Assembly: GCA_037783545.1 (NCBI GenBank)
Contig: JBBELK010001058.1
Coordinates: 1-64,000 of the forward strand
From: Henricia sp. BOLD:AAB3569
Taxonomy: Eukaryota > Echinodermata > Asteroidea > Spinulosida > Echinasteridae
Direction of reading: 5' to 3'
DNA: 64,000 nucleotides
Below the pieces are notes generated by a model. That model saw nothing but the letters and a program-made list of their open reading frames with translations. It ran no database searches and was not told where the DNA came from. A program made the position numbers and the translations under genes. This document shows, in pieces, positions 1 to 12,117 of this stretch. Each line of letters starts with the position of its first letter. The first letter of the stretch is position 1.

Positions 1-1649
1 GTCAGATAGACGGAAAACGTCGCAGCAACATTTCGCTTTGTGATTGGAAGACACTGGTCACGTGATTTGTTTAGATGCGATCTGTGCTACTGTGACCGAC
101 CGACAACGTTTCTGATTAAATGTATTTCGGATTTTTGCAGAGAATAGAGCCTGGATTCCGGGTCAGATGTGATTCATTCCGGGTCACATCTAACGGTCAA
201 TTTCTGACCTCCAAACGACTGCTTAGAGCTACGAGAGACGTTGGAGCTGAAGCAATGCACTGCATTGTGCGAAACGGAGCTGAAGCCCATCAGTTGACTT
301 GAAAACGTCCTTGGATTGGAAATTGCCACTCGACTTCAGGTACCGAAAACAGCCGTCGGGTGCTACTCAAGGACAGGGTGTTAGGACGGGACAAGTCATG
401 ACGGAGAAGATGGATTGAGAAAAATATGTGGGTTTCATATTACAATTAACGCCGCTAAATGAGGCTGGACTGGTCGAGCTCTTCAACTGAACACGACAGA
501 GATTGTTTCTACTTGCCGTGTTTTTGATGGAGTACATAGACTGGCAAAATAGCCCACGCTGTGTATACAATGCTAGCCCATGCATTAAACCTGGCCTGTA
601 GCCGGTGATTACACTTCTCGTGTGTCGAATAACTCACTTTAATAACCAGTGTTGCTGACACTCCATATATCGCTGTAAAGACACGTTTACATAAAATATA
701 GGCCCCTAAAATTTGGGTTTTTGTAAAGGAAAAAGAGAGAGAGAAGGAATAAAGAACGCACTCCCCTTCCCACAGTCTATGGTAGTAGTCCAGGTAATAC
801 CACGTTTTTAACAGGTTTGGCTCTCAGCGCCCAACCCCACACCACCCCCCATCCCCACCCCTAAAAAAATGTTCTGGATCCGCCTATGCATACGTCCCCA
901 GAAAGGCTAATAACCGAGGTTGCAAGAAATTTTAAAATCGGTAAAAAAGAAAATCCGATTTGGCGTTAGGCGCGTGCGTTTCCTTCGCAACTCGCTTGGA
1001 ACGTGCTTGGGAGTAAAGAGAGACAATGTTCCCGTATGTTCATCTCACAATCATTTTGCTGTTGGTCAAATCCTCATTTCAGTAGCAATTTATTTGTCTC
1101 CAGACTGACTTTAATTCACCGTGTTCAACCCCGGTCTGCTGCCGGTGTACGCCCACCGTAGCCTCCCTGGCGTCTGCGGTTCACTCGGTCATTTTGTTTC
1201 CCCGTTGTCCGTGTAATTATACAAGTCGAATATCGGATTAAGCCTACTTTGTTCTTGTAAAAATTTAATAGACTGACTTCCCTAATCATAACACAAAATA
1301 TAGTTTTAAGACTAGCGATGATTTAGCGTAGATTTTAATATGGATGACTAATAGGGCGTTGACCTGGGGTGACATTTTTATTTTCTGCAATTAAAATAGA
1401 CAATCAAGTAATTTCGTCACCTTTTGGCTATTGGCAGTGGATGTGTCAGCTAACTGGTTAAGTTCACGGCCAATACTTGCAACTGACGTGATTCGGGCTA
1501 CCCCTGCATGCCTATAGCTGGTCCGGATTGAATCTGCATTTTGGCGTTGTTTGAATCAAACGCACAAAACTGATACCATTAAGAGAATGTATTTCACATA
1601 TTGTGATACAGATTTTAACAACCTTAGCGAAGATCGAATCGCGACCCCT

Positions 1650-1797
1650 ATAAACCGTATCGAATAGCCGCCATTTCGTGGGGCAGTTTCTTTGTTCCTT
1701 GAGGACATGCATGGTTGCACATATTGTGCTTACATTGTTGAACAGTTTAGGTCACAAAAGGTGCCCCACAAAATGGCGGCTATTCGATACGGTCTAT
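1650..1797. repeat. Hairpin repeat, arms about 35 bp
   Basis: taaaccgtatcgaatagccgccatttcgtggggca on the left (quoted in parts: accgtatcgaatagccgcc) and ggcggctattcgatacggt on the right. The same atggcggc word occurs in the 551-bp palindrome. Confidence 0.8.
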
Positions 1798-2629
1798 ACA
1801 ATGCACTTAATACAGACGAGTGCCTCAACCACGGTACACCAAGCTCGCCGATGTCGGATGACCGGTTATAATCCCATCCACGCCATTGTACAAGTGAGCA
1901 ATCCTGCCCAATTCCCTCATAATTCTGACCTCGAGCAAACATTTTGTTCACACCACTGAACGAGTTAGAGGCAAGTAGAGCGTTCATGAATTCAATTATA
2001 GTCTGTTTGGAAAAGTCATACGTAAAATTCAATGGGGACCGTCGGTGCACATTTTAGTCAGGAAAAAAAATTGCACGATCTTCAAAACGTCGTGACATCA
2101 ATAATTAATGCTCCGTTTCTTTCCACCCACCGAATAAACCTCTCTTTACACGTTTAAAGATAACTTAATAATAATAGGAGCGCACGGACCGTAATCGTGT
2201 AGCAGCAATGGCCTTGAGGGGTTTAGTTATAGGTGTCAAAAGTCAAGTTGAAAGCTGTTTTAGAGATGCAAGTACAGGGTTTGGGATTGCCTATATGTAA
2301 ATGTTATCCATATTCATGAGCAAAGGCGTGACGTCACGACAGTCTCTCGCAGGAACATTCGTATTATGTGCACATCTGCAGTTTTTCCTAAAGATTTTGC
2401 AAGTTTTTGGACGTTCAAAGTCACGACAAAATTGGTTGGTTGTGGAGGCGTTTTGGAATACATATGTATTTGCTTTACTTTTGATTCAGGTTAAGTTCAA
2501 AGTGTTACAGGAAACAGCGTCAGATAAAAAGATGCACTTTCAAACTAAAAAGAGCAGTTATTTTTCCTTTATTTTAGTAAACCGTCATAATAAATGTAAA
2601 AACTGAGCCTGAAATTATTAATAGTCATT

Positions 2630-2720
2630 AATACGCAGCTCCATAGCAAAGGCATGGAACAGCGTATTTCGTGGCACGAAATTGGCGTGCGCGAATTGCT
2701 GACGAGCTTGTGCCTTTAAG
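2630..2720. mobile_element. Partial family A MITE
   Basis: Keeps the central hairpin (cgcagctccatagcaaaggc) and one arm ending gacgagcttgtgcctttaag; the other arm is missing. Confidence 0.75.
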
Positions 2721-4708
2721 TCTAAAACTCGCCCCGTGGCAAGAGGGGGCGTCGTCATGATCAGCATCTCCGACCGGAATAACACAATGATTCGCTCGGT
2801 CGTTTCTCCTCCGTTAACCGGTCGGAGTTCCATTTTTCCCGGTCTCAACCCCTCAGTCCGTCCTAGTTCGTTTATTTAGCAGTCGTTCGTAATTTCACAG
2901 ATACTAATCGTAAAACTAGTGCCTTCTGGGTCTTGCGATGGTAAATAAAATGCAAAGAAATTCCGATATCATATGCAATGTGAAAGCATTTGGAAGTTTT
3001 CACGCGAATGACTAAACTGCTATAGTCAGACACATTTTTTGACGACAGTTTTTATGAACTTTCGTCTTGACCAGGACAAATGTGTTTTTTTTACATGTAT
3101 TGTCCGAAGATTAAAAATAAAAATAGTCGAGAGAGATATTTCCAAGACTTTTTTATTTAAAGAATCGGAATGATATAGTGATAATGTGCTCAAAATGTGA
3201 CCATGCAGTAATCTCATTTGAGTTGGTTATACTTTTAAATCGAGAAAACTATCCATTTGAAGATGGTTTTTTAAGGTGAAATGGCCCTGAGCGCAGACAG
3301 CATTAAATTTCGTAAATTAAATTATGTTTATCGAATAGACTACTTCTCTTAAGAACTAAAACAAAAAACCACTGCATTGGCGTCTTTCGGTGATAAAACA
3401 TTAATGTTAGTGACTTTGTTTTTATCAGAAATGGAGACTCTACAAAGATTATGTTTGAGTAATCATGCCGCCGATAGTCTGCCCAATCACCGCATGTGAT
3501 GAGGCGTGGATTGTGCCGCGGTAAAAGCTGGGAAATATGAGCGGGAATGGAGCATTGAAATAACTCGCCGGTCTGTCCAATTTCCTAGCGGTTCCTTGCC
3601 CCGTTATCCCCCATAAAACACGCTCGTGTTGCTTATAAAACGAATTGATGACGTAAAGAACCGTAGACATTGTGGAAACAGCTGATGTGTGAAGTACGGC
3701 TTGAAATGTTGGCTTGGGCTTCAGCTTGTTATAAGCATAATCTAAGACTTCCTAAATTCTGTCGTAACTGAATTTAGGTCATGCCTTAAACAATATTGTA
3801 CTTCTTATATTAAGATACGTTATGAAACTTTTTATTGTAAGACAAAATAATCGGTGATGCCTTGATTAAGACGTCTTAAGAGTTAAGACATCTTAACTTT
3901 GGTAGAATGTCAAACGAAAGGCAGGAGTTAGAATACAGATTCTGCCGAGTTCTTTTTAACTGCTGAAGTAGAACTGATGAATTACCAGAAAAGTTTTCGA
4001 AATTCATAATTATTTATAATTCATCGAGTCTATTCCGGTCATACTGTACTTAAGTCTGATTTGAGCTCTGACATGATTGAAGGTATAAAGGACATTTGCC
4101 TTTGACACAATTGTTAACCAAGTTGATTTAGTTTAAACCACGATAGCCAAGCAGGTGTTGGAGTGGTCATCGTAACGTCAAGTGTGTACAGGTGTCACAA
4201 TGAGTCAAGAACACCGTGTGTTATGTCGCTATGTAAGCACCGTATACGCTGAAACCACTCCAACGCCCTCTTGACGCTTTGCTTTGGGTTAAGTGGTTTA
4301 AAGGTGCAGTCTGACCGAGATTTGAACGATTTGTGGTGATAAAAAGCACACCGAAAGTGGGATGCAAGAGAATTATGAAAAGATGACCCAAACGTAAAAT
4401 AGAATGATTCACATAAGGGGTGTTCGAGATGCTTACACCGTGTAACACGGGGTTTACACCGGGGGAAGCCTCCAGAAGATGCAAAACGAACGACACGGGG
4501 TTTCGCTTTGGATTCTGGGAACACAGGTCAAAGCATCTCGAACGCCCCTAGTGATATATTCATTTGGCTGTAAATTAGGGGGGTGGGGAGAGCACATTAT
4601 TACATTGTACAAATTTAATTTGGAGGGGGTGCACATGGGGGCGCGCACATGAGGGGGGAGGGGGAGGGGGAGGGGGGAGGGGGAGGGGGCGCACAACACT
4701 TTTTCGGG

Positions 4709-4935
4709 GGTACCCCAGCCATCCCCGGCTGCCTAGTGATACAAGCGCTCAAAGGCTGCAACCCTTGCAGGTACCCATTTACTCCTGGGTGAAGAGGGGC
4801 AACTTATGGCAAAGTGCCTTGCCCAAGGGCACACGCGCCAATGTCGCGGCTGGGAATCGAACACACGACCGTGGAATTGGACACGCTCAATAATTCTCTT
4901 TTGGGGCCATCTTTCCAAATCTCCCAATATTAGGC
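4709..4935. repeat. Dispersed repeat containing gcaaagtgccttgcccaagg
   Basis: ggcaacttatggcaaagtgccttgcc is repeated at 8643-8685 (ggaaagttatggcaaagtgcc). Both are followed by cacacg/cacgtacgc words. The 4709 copy also holds a box B-like ggaatcgaacacacgacc. Confidence 0.55.
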
Positions 4936-7900
4936 AATCACACCAACCGAGCTATTAAGCTCTCTGTGTGTTGATGTTGTCCCTAAATGCCAACTAGGCC
5001 TATACCTATACCTTCATGACAAGAAATATTGAGGTAGCTTACCGATTTACAGGTGCATCTACAATCGTAAATTTTCCTGCGTCTCAGACGCGAGAAAAAT
5101 TGAAATAAAACACCGGAAGGTTTTTGATTTACAACCGTTTAGTGTGTCTGTATTATCGCAGGTGTGCTGCAGTGCAGGGTATACTCTGCATCTGGCATAC
5201 GCGACGTGGGACAACTTCTTTTCGTATTATCAATGCCTTGCTCCGTGGATAACAAAAATACCACCAAATTAAAGGTATACATTGTGACCAGACAGTGTAA
5301 TTTTGCACCTGAATTACTCCCGTGATTGTGTAATGTGGTTATTGTTAAATAAAATTAGTATATAGCCTACAATGACAATTGACTTTGAGCCAATTTCCAA
5401 GTTTAATTTTGAAAGAGCAAATTGGACCAAACGACATCATTTCGTAAACATTTTCACCCGAGAGAAGGGCGTAAAAACAAAAGTCAAATAAGTGCCAAAT
5501 TCCCTTCTGTCTGCCGGGCACCCGACGATTTAGGTGTTTATGGGGGCGAGGGAAGGGGGGTGGGGAGGGGGAGGTAGGAGAGCGGGGCGAGGTGTTCATG
5601 AAACGTGCCTTTTGACCGGGGTATCGCTATTTTCCTAGCGCCGCTCCAACGCAATTCTGGATCGTTGTGCTCCCGTCGTGTCGCCAGATATTTCCGTTCT
5701 AGGTTTTATCAATTAAAGCTTAGGTGGTGCGCCTAAGGGCAGAATTAACAGCCTCGGAAAGCTTCCACGATCATCCATCTAGCGTCAACAGGCCAGCAGT
5801 GGCGCGGTTTGCACCGTACTACGGGGATTTATCGGACAAATTCCCCAGAATAAAACGAAAATGGGTTTCTTATGACAACCATGCAGTGTCACTTGTCAAA
5901 ATACATAGGCACTCCCCTAACCCTCCCCTTCCCAGTCCCAGTCCCCACCCAACCTCGAAAGGTATAGGCACTGGTGACATCTACAGCCGTCATTTGGTGC
6001 AAAATCAAGGGGAAATGTCAGAGGAAGTATAGGCTATAGACATTTAACAGATAAACGGCTTAAAGATAAATTATAGGATTGGAAAACTGTTACCATGGTG
6101 TGATTGATTGAGGATTTGTATGATAAAAACCAACCTGTGTATAAGTCAGCTCAGTGCCTCATGCTCCGAGAAAAGTGTTTTCAAGAAATTGTGCAAAGCC
6201 ACCGTCCGCATAAATAAAATATCATTTCGGGCGGAATTATTGCACTGGAGAATTGGAACCAATTCTATCTTTCAGTATAAGGTTTTTTCCCCAGTCAAAT
6301 GGTTGGAACATTGCGAATCCTGGGCTTAAAAAAAACGGACGCACGGAATACGACTGGAAGGCTCTGAAAGTACAAACCGAAGCCCGGAGAGGAAACCAGT
6401 GGTTTCGGAAACGCCACTGGCTGTCTGCATCTCTCATTTCGAGTGTTAAAACTAGCGGGTGCCGAGTTGTAATAATGTTTAAAACAAGAATTCATCCGTT
6501 ATTTTAGACGAAATCTTTCCACCAGCTATAGTAACCTATGGATATTGGAGTCGGTTGACCTTTTAATCTTTGTCACAGTACTTACAAAAGACCAATATGC
6601 CCCGATGCCCGGAGTTATTTAATTTCCGTTTAAGACATCAAATACATTATTGTCTGCGCTCCGAGTCGATTTCAACTTGTGAAATCAATTTGCTTAGACA
6701 ACTATATTTTTCTCGATTTTGCCAAAGTTATCAGCTTTCAAATTAGACATTTGTCACAAGACCTATGAAGGAAACTTCGTCCCGTCACATTTTACTTAAT
6801 TGCACTGGTCGATTTCTTTCTTTTTTTAATCGATATCCCGTTTCACAGATGATCACAGCGGCAATTTAAAAAAAATGATTGATTAATATTGAAATATATT
6901 TCGCAAGGTGAAATTGTGCCGACGTAATGAGCTCGAATTTGGTAATAATTTTCGCGAACCAGAGATTTATAGTGTGTGTTTCGACACCGTTTAGTTTGAG
7001 TATAGATTATGTTTAAAAACAAAGGTGTCCGTTTGACGAGGTTATACACGATGCAGCGGGTAGTTATACGCACGATGTCGCACGACGTCACACGTGGCCG
7101 AATTATTTTTGAACTCTCTCTCCCTCAACCCAGGATAAAGTCAAAAGCCCTGAATCATAATATAAACTGACAAGAGGATAATTGGCCAGAGTAGGCCGAC
7201 AACTCGGTGTTTCTCGCCCGTGCACCACGGCCCATTTAGCGTCGTTTATGCACGCATTGGGAGAGTAGTGTGCCCATGAAGATGGGTTTGGAGTTCCGCC
7301 AAATCTACGTCACGATTTAGACAGCCTGGGTCAAATCTCTTCCCTCATGGTTTACTGTTTACCCGACAATGTCTGTGTTTCTTATAGAATAAAGTAAATT
7401 TCAATTGAATAAGATGCAAATCTCGCTAAATTTTCGTGTGGAGTGGCATCATGAAATAGTGTGGAGTTAGGCCGAAAATATATTGATTTGAATCAATGTT
7501 TATGGTTGCTCGAAAAAGCAAGACGCCCTGACCCTACTCCAGCTCCAAATGAATTTAGAAGAAAAAAAATGTTGGCGACTGCCCGGTTGTGGGGAAAACG
7601 CCAATTAAATGGCTTTATCCCGTTTTTAGGTGTGTATATGCAAAGCGGAAACAATGCTGATTACATGTTTTTCGATTTGGTAAATTGGGGGCATTATCAG
7701 GGGAAAATAGTCAAATGAATATATTATTTGCTGTATGCGACAATCACCAAAAAAATTAAATTCCACCTCACTTGAACAAAAAAATTAATAAATAAAGGCA
7801 CGCCATGCACCGTTATTTTACACGAAATCTGCAGACTATACAGTCATTTAGGCCTAATACAGTTTCAATAAATTAAATGCAGCAGTTTTGCGTTTTTAGA

Positions 7901-8252
7901 TGTATTTGTAACATGCCGACCAAGCATGATAGCAATATACATGTACACGAATTTACATTACCCTTAGCTATATGGAGCATATATGACTGCATTGAATCAT
8001 ATGTAGGCCTAGAAGAGCAAAAAAACGACAATGGTCATTATACTCTATTTGACCCAAATGTGCCGCACATTTTATGACCGAATCGAGCAATAATTGAAGG
8101 TCGGCGTTATTTTTATCTCTCTTTCTCCTTTTGGTAAATATCGAGCTTTTTAAATTCACTCACACTGGCGAGAATGTAATAAAACAGTATACAGACAGAG
8201 TATTCATGACATTTAGGATTTGTCAGGGCTCAATTTCCTACAATATTTTATG

Positions 8253-8407
8253 CTTAAACGCACAGGCTCGTCAGCAATGCACACGCGCCAAATTCGTGCC
8301 AGCGCCACGAAATACATGTACGCAGCTCCATGCCTTTGCTATGGAGCTGCGTATTTCGTGGCACGAATTTGGCGCGCGTGCATTGCTGACGAGCCTGTGC
8401 CTTTAAA
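8253..8407. mobile_element. Hairpin MITE (family A), full copy
   Basis: Arms ttaaacgcacaggctcgtca and tgacgagcctgtgcctttaa with an internal palindrome around cagctccatgcctttgctatggagctg. Further copies: 34195-34338 (full), 2630-2720 and 44385-44455 (partial). Confidence 0.88.
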
Positions 8408-9151
8408 AGCAAATTTTCTGTGAAATTTAAACTTCTCAATTCCCTGGAAAACATGCAGGCCCAGCTGCCTGTTAGATGCTTATCAAACACACAACACCTT
8501 CGATACTCTCGCAGATATAGACCTACCTACTGGCAGCGATAATAATGGCAACAGCGCCAGGAGCACCCCCGTGGGGCGGACATGAGCGCTATATAAGTAT
8601 CCACCAATATTATTATTATTACCTATTTGCTACTTGGTGAAGAAGGGAAAGTTATGGCAAAGTGCCTTGCCCAAAGACACGTACGCACCATACAGTTATT
8701 TGGGTCTTGAATACGACACACAGAACGGCTTGGTCATTTAGTACGTGTATATGGTACATGCCTCTAAAAGCAAGTAACTATCGCCATTGGCAGGCTAAAT
8801 TTCCTTCAAGATCCTTGATACGAAAACGCCTAACAAACCAGACAATTTGTCGATTAAACGCAGAAAGAAAGAATTACAGGAATAATGCAGGGGTATTGGG
8901 ATAAGACATCCAGGGACAAATAAACCTACTCCCTATCAGACCTTATACATACACATGCAGCAATCAGAGGCAATGTGTTTGTTCTTGGCTTTGTTGGCCG
9001 ACTATTTTACTAAATGTTGTTTCAACCAGGAATGCATAAACAAGGCCGTTTTTTGGAAATAACTGGATTCGGCTTTAGGCTCATTTTGGGAGATGTTTTG
9101 TCTTCGTCTATGTGTAGTTTACTTGCTTAATTATTTTCTTTCCGTTTTGCT

Positions 9152-9400
9152 TTAAAGGTAGAACACATGATTGGTAAACCGTTACAAATAGTTTTATCTC
9201 CCTGTGTTGATTGAAGATATGCAAAAGCCTTTTTACTATTCAACTCAACACAAAAACCATGCATGGATTTTTCAGAAGTTTTCAGAAGTATTACTGCACC
9301 TATGTGGCTGAAATGTTTACATGGCAGTTTTATCAACATGGGCTTCTGATCACGAGAGAAATTAACACCCATTTTACCAATCATGTGTTGTACCTTTAAG
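9152..9400. mobile_element. MITE with 24-bp terminal inverted repeats flanked by TTAA
   Basis: ttaaaggtagaacacatgat and atcatgtgttgtacctttaa, a near-perfect terminal repeat. TTAA at both ends is typical of piggyBac-type target duplication; the superfamily is inferred only. Confidence 0.75.
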
Positions 9401-9486
9401 ATACAAGACGGAATGGAGAGTTTGCTGAAACCAGTGCTTGGTGTTTAATGTTTGTCAGATCTAAAAGTCAATCAAGATCAGGGGCC

Positions 9487-9928
9487 AATGCATAGTTCCG
9501 ACCTGTCAATCAAGCCGAACCCGCGACCAATCACAACAGAGCTATCAGACGGCGCCCACAAAGGTCAAAGTGATGCAATCATCACAAACAATCCGCGATG
9601 TTCCTACAGTTTGTATGTTGTATGCGCCAGTGACCGGGTGAATTTTGGTTTCAATGTCGGGCGATTCGCTGTTCAAAGGTAGGAAAGCGCATTTTTATGA
9701 AAGATATGTCATCCCTGCATTACTAGCCCTTCGCTCAGTGTGTGCTACGGTAACTGTCGAACTCAAAACATAAATACCTTTGAGTTTTCTCCAATGAATC
9801 TGTGCTTTCCATGCCGAGTCCCGTTGCTTTGTACGTAGTCTCGCCATTTTTTTGCGATGGCTTGTGAGCACATAGCAACAACATCCAAGGGGGCGGGGTT
9901 AACTGGGCAATCTCGGAACTATGCATTT
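9487..9928. mobile_element. Dispersed repeat (family D), copy 1
   Basis: Ends aatgcatagttccgacctgt and tcggaactatgcatt are inverted. Inside are caaccaatcacaacagagct-type words and tttgagttttctccaatgaa. Copy 2 at 49955-50308 carries the same words reversed. Confidence 0.75.
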
Positions 9929-10155
9929 CATAAAGCTGTTTAGCAGAAAAATTTGCTTAATCAAAAAAAAATTTGCTTTATAAAAATGAGTCAATAATCG
10001 AAATTGCATGTCAACTTGTGTTTTTCACAAGAATATCTGCTATTCTTGCTAAAAAGTTGACGTACAATTTTGATTATTAACCCATTTTTATAAAGCAAAC
10101 AAATTTTTGATTAAGCAAATTTTTCTGCTAAACTGCTTTAGGAAATTGGCCCCAG
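9921..10155. mobile_element. Hairpin MITE (family E), copy 1
   Basis: Left tttcataaagctgtttagca, right tgctaaactgctttaggaaa, both followed by AAATTTGCTT-type blocks and gttgacatgcaatttcgat-type inner arms. It overlaps the end of a family D copy, so one inserted into the other. Confidence 0.82.
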
Positions 10156-10235
10156 GTTGCCTAACATTGAAGTGTTGAGCAAAGCTACATGGTGTGTAGT
10201 TGCAATCTTTGCTTTTGGTTTACCAATTATTTCAG

Positions 10236-10487
10236 GAAATGAAGATCTAAATCTCTGTCTTAGTGAATGGAAAGGTGTAAGCCCAAGTGCCATAAGGTGA
10301 GTATTTTCGACGTTTGTAATATTTGGAGTTTGTGATGACAATCATGATCAAATAAACGTCAAATTGAACAGTTCATTTCCAAAAACAGATAAGCGCCATT
10401 CAATATTTTTTATGAACCTCATGATTTCTTGTTGCACATTTCAGAAAATATCCAACAAAAAGTAAAAGAAAGGTATTAAATTGGTAA
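10236..10487 (+). other. Possible pair of plus-strand coding exons, unidentified
   Basis: 10236-10296 has a good acceptor (aattatttcag), a good donor (ATAAG/gtgagt) and an open frame (NEDLNLCLSEWKGVSPSAIR). The next acceptor (gcacatttcag, exon from 10445) joins in phase to read KYPTKSKRKVLNW and a stop at 10485-10487. No family was recognised and no further exon was found upstream, where repeats lie. It may be a fragment of a gene, a transposon remnant or chance. Confidence 0.18.
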
Positions 10488-11941
10488 AACCAAGTCACTT
10501 CTACAAATTGAATGCCTCGGAGCTGCATTTTGCTGGGTATTTTCTGAAAAGCACAACAGAAAATCTTGAGGTACATTAAATATTTTTAAAAGATTTATCT
10601 GTTTTTGCAAAGGAAGTCTTCAATTGCTCCGTAGCTCTGTAGATAGTCAAGATTAAGACATGGATGGTTTGGACAGCAAGTCAAACATGACTGACAGAAA
10701 CGCTCTTTAATCTTTGTCCAAGTGACATTGGACAAACATGCAAAGATACATTTTAAATGCTTGTCAAAATTTACCTTTATTTGTACAATGTCTTGCGATA
10801 AAAATTTGATTTATGGACGGAATTCAGATATTTGGACGGAAGTTGTGAACGATTAAAAACTAAAGAAAAAGCAGTAGCTGTACCCTTCAAAATTACATGC
10901 ATATCAGCTGTCCCCTTGAATGCATTTTAAGTGGTACTGAAGCTTATTAAAAAGGACTAAACCTAAATACGAACCCGGATTTCTTCAATTCATCACAACA
11001 ACAATTAATGTAAAATACATTTAATTAATTAACAACTTAAAAAGGTTTCATCTGTGAAACCAAAAACATACTTTGTGTGTACGAGCGTGTAGTACACTAT
11101 ACGAACCTGCGTACAAAAGAAGTTGCATAAACCAGGTAGCACCGTAACTGTGTGGACTAGCACAGGTCCGTAGACGAGTTGTCTTAGCATTTTAAAATGA
11201 TAAGAGGAGGGGGAGGGGGGGCGGTTAAAAAAAAGGTATAAGGTTTGTAACGATGCCCTTAAACAAATTGTAAAGTTAGGGCGAAATCCTGCATTTCGTT
11301 TTTGAGTACAAACAGAAGTCCGCATAGTGGTAACGGTCTGTGTGTACGCACCTTGCGTACGTGGTGTGGACTCGAAACCCATTCAAGTCCACAAATTGCA
11401 GGGAAAAGTGACGGATTGTGGACTTGCACTCGTTTGCTCAAGTCCACAGTCATGTTGTCCAAACAAGGGCACGAATACAAAGAAACGTCCAAAGTGCGTA
11501 CGTAATGCGCGACTGGGTGTATTTGTGTGTGTAAAAAGGTGTAGGCTTATAATTATCTAAATACTGATACACATCAACCTAAGGAGAGGGTTTTGATACC
11601 AGTTTAAATATTTTCTTGTTTTCAATTATTAAACTCTTCCTTTGTGTAAATGTTCAACTTTCACTTTGTATTGTTGTATTGTTTGTGATCCATGACTATC
11701 TACGCCGGCACAAGCGCAACTTAGGTATGTCAGTTGGCGGTCAAAATTTGGCCTGAAATCTCAGAAACTTTTGCCCGAAATATATAAACATATGCAGTTA
11801 TGTACAGACGAACAAAATAAAAAAAGCCTGAAATCAGGCAATTGCCTGAACTCTGACATCCCTGGTAACTCCAAAAAGGCTCAATATATAGTCTTGAATA
11901 TTAACCATTTAAATAAATCATGAGTAAATTAAACTGGACAT

Positions 11942-11947
11942 TTTATT
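11942..11947 (-). promoter_or_regulatory. Likely polyadenylation signal of CFAP251
   Basis: AATAAA on the minus strand about 170 nt beyond the CFAP251 stop codon. It is the first full match downstream that I see. Cleavage is expected 10-30 nt further on. Confidence 0.5.
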
Positions 11948-12117
11948 TACTGGACAGTTAAATTACATCCACAGAAACCAGATTCTAGTCGCTCTGGGTC
12001 ATTCAGATTTAAGACGGCAATCGTTCTACAGCTAAACCCAAATAGCTCAAATATATACAAATGAAGTGTCGTATTTACAAACCTGTCTCTCACATTTCTC
12101 TTTTCAAGCTGGGGTCC

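Larger units (their letters stand above)
1..12117. other. Region downstream of CFAP251 with no recognised gene
   Basis: Apart from the repeats listed, I see no family-level protein similarity in any frame. The longest frames (about 100 codons at 1730-2050, 2301-2606, 4195-4524, 5724-6032 and 11029-11382) have no recognisable domain. Short C-rich tracts occur near 4640-4690 and 11210-11222. A weak pair of possible plus-strand exons is at 10236-10487. Confidence 0.5.

Noticed and set aside
4195..4524. Minus-strand frame of 109 codons
   Set aside because: No domain, no splice context and low-complexity surroundings.
5724..6032. Plus-strand frame of 102 codons
   Set aside because: No recognisable domain; ends in a Pro/Ser low-complexity run from a C-rich tract.
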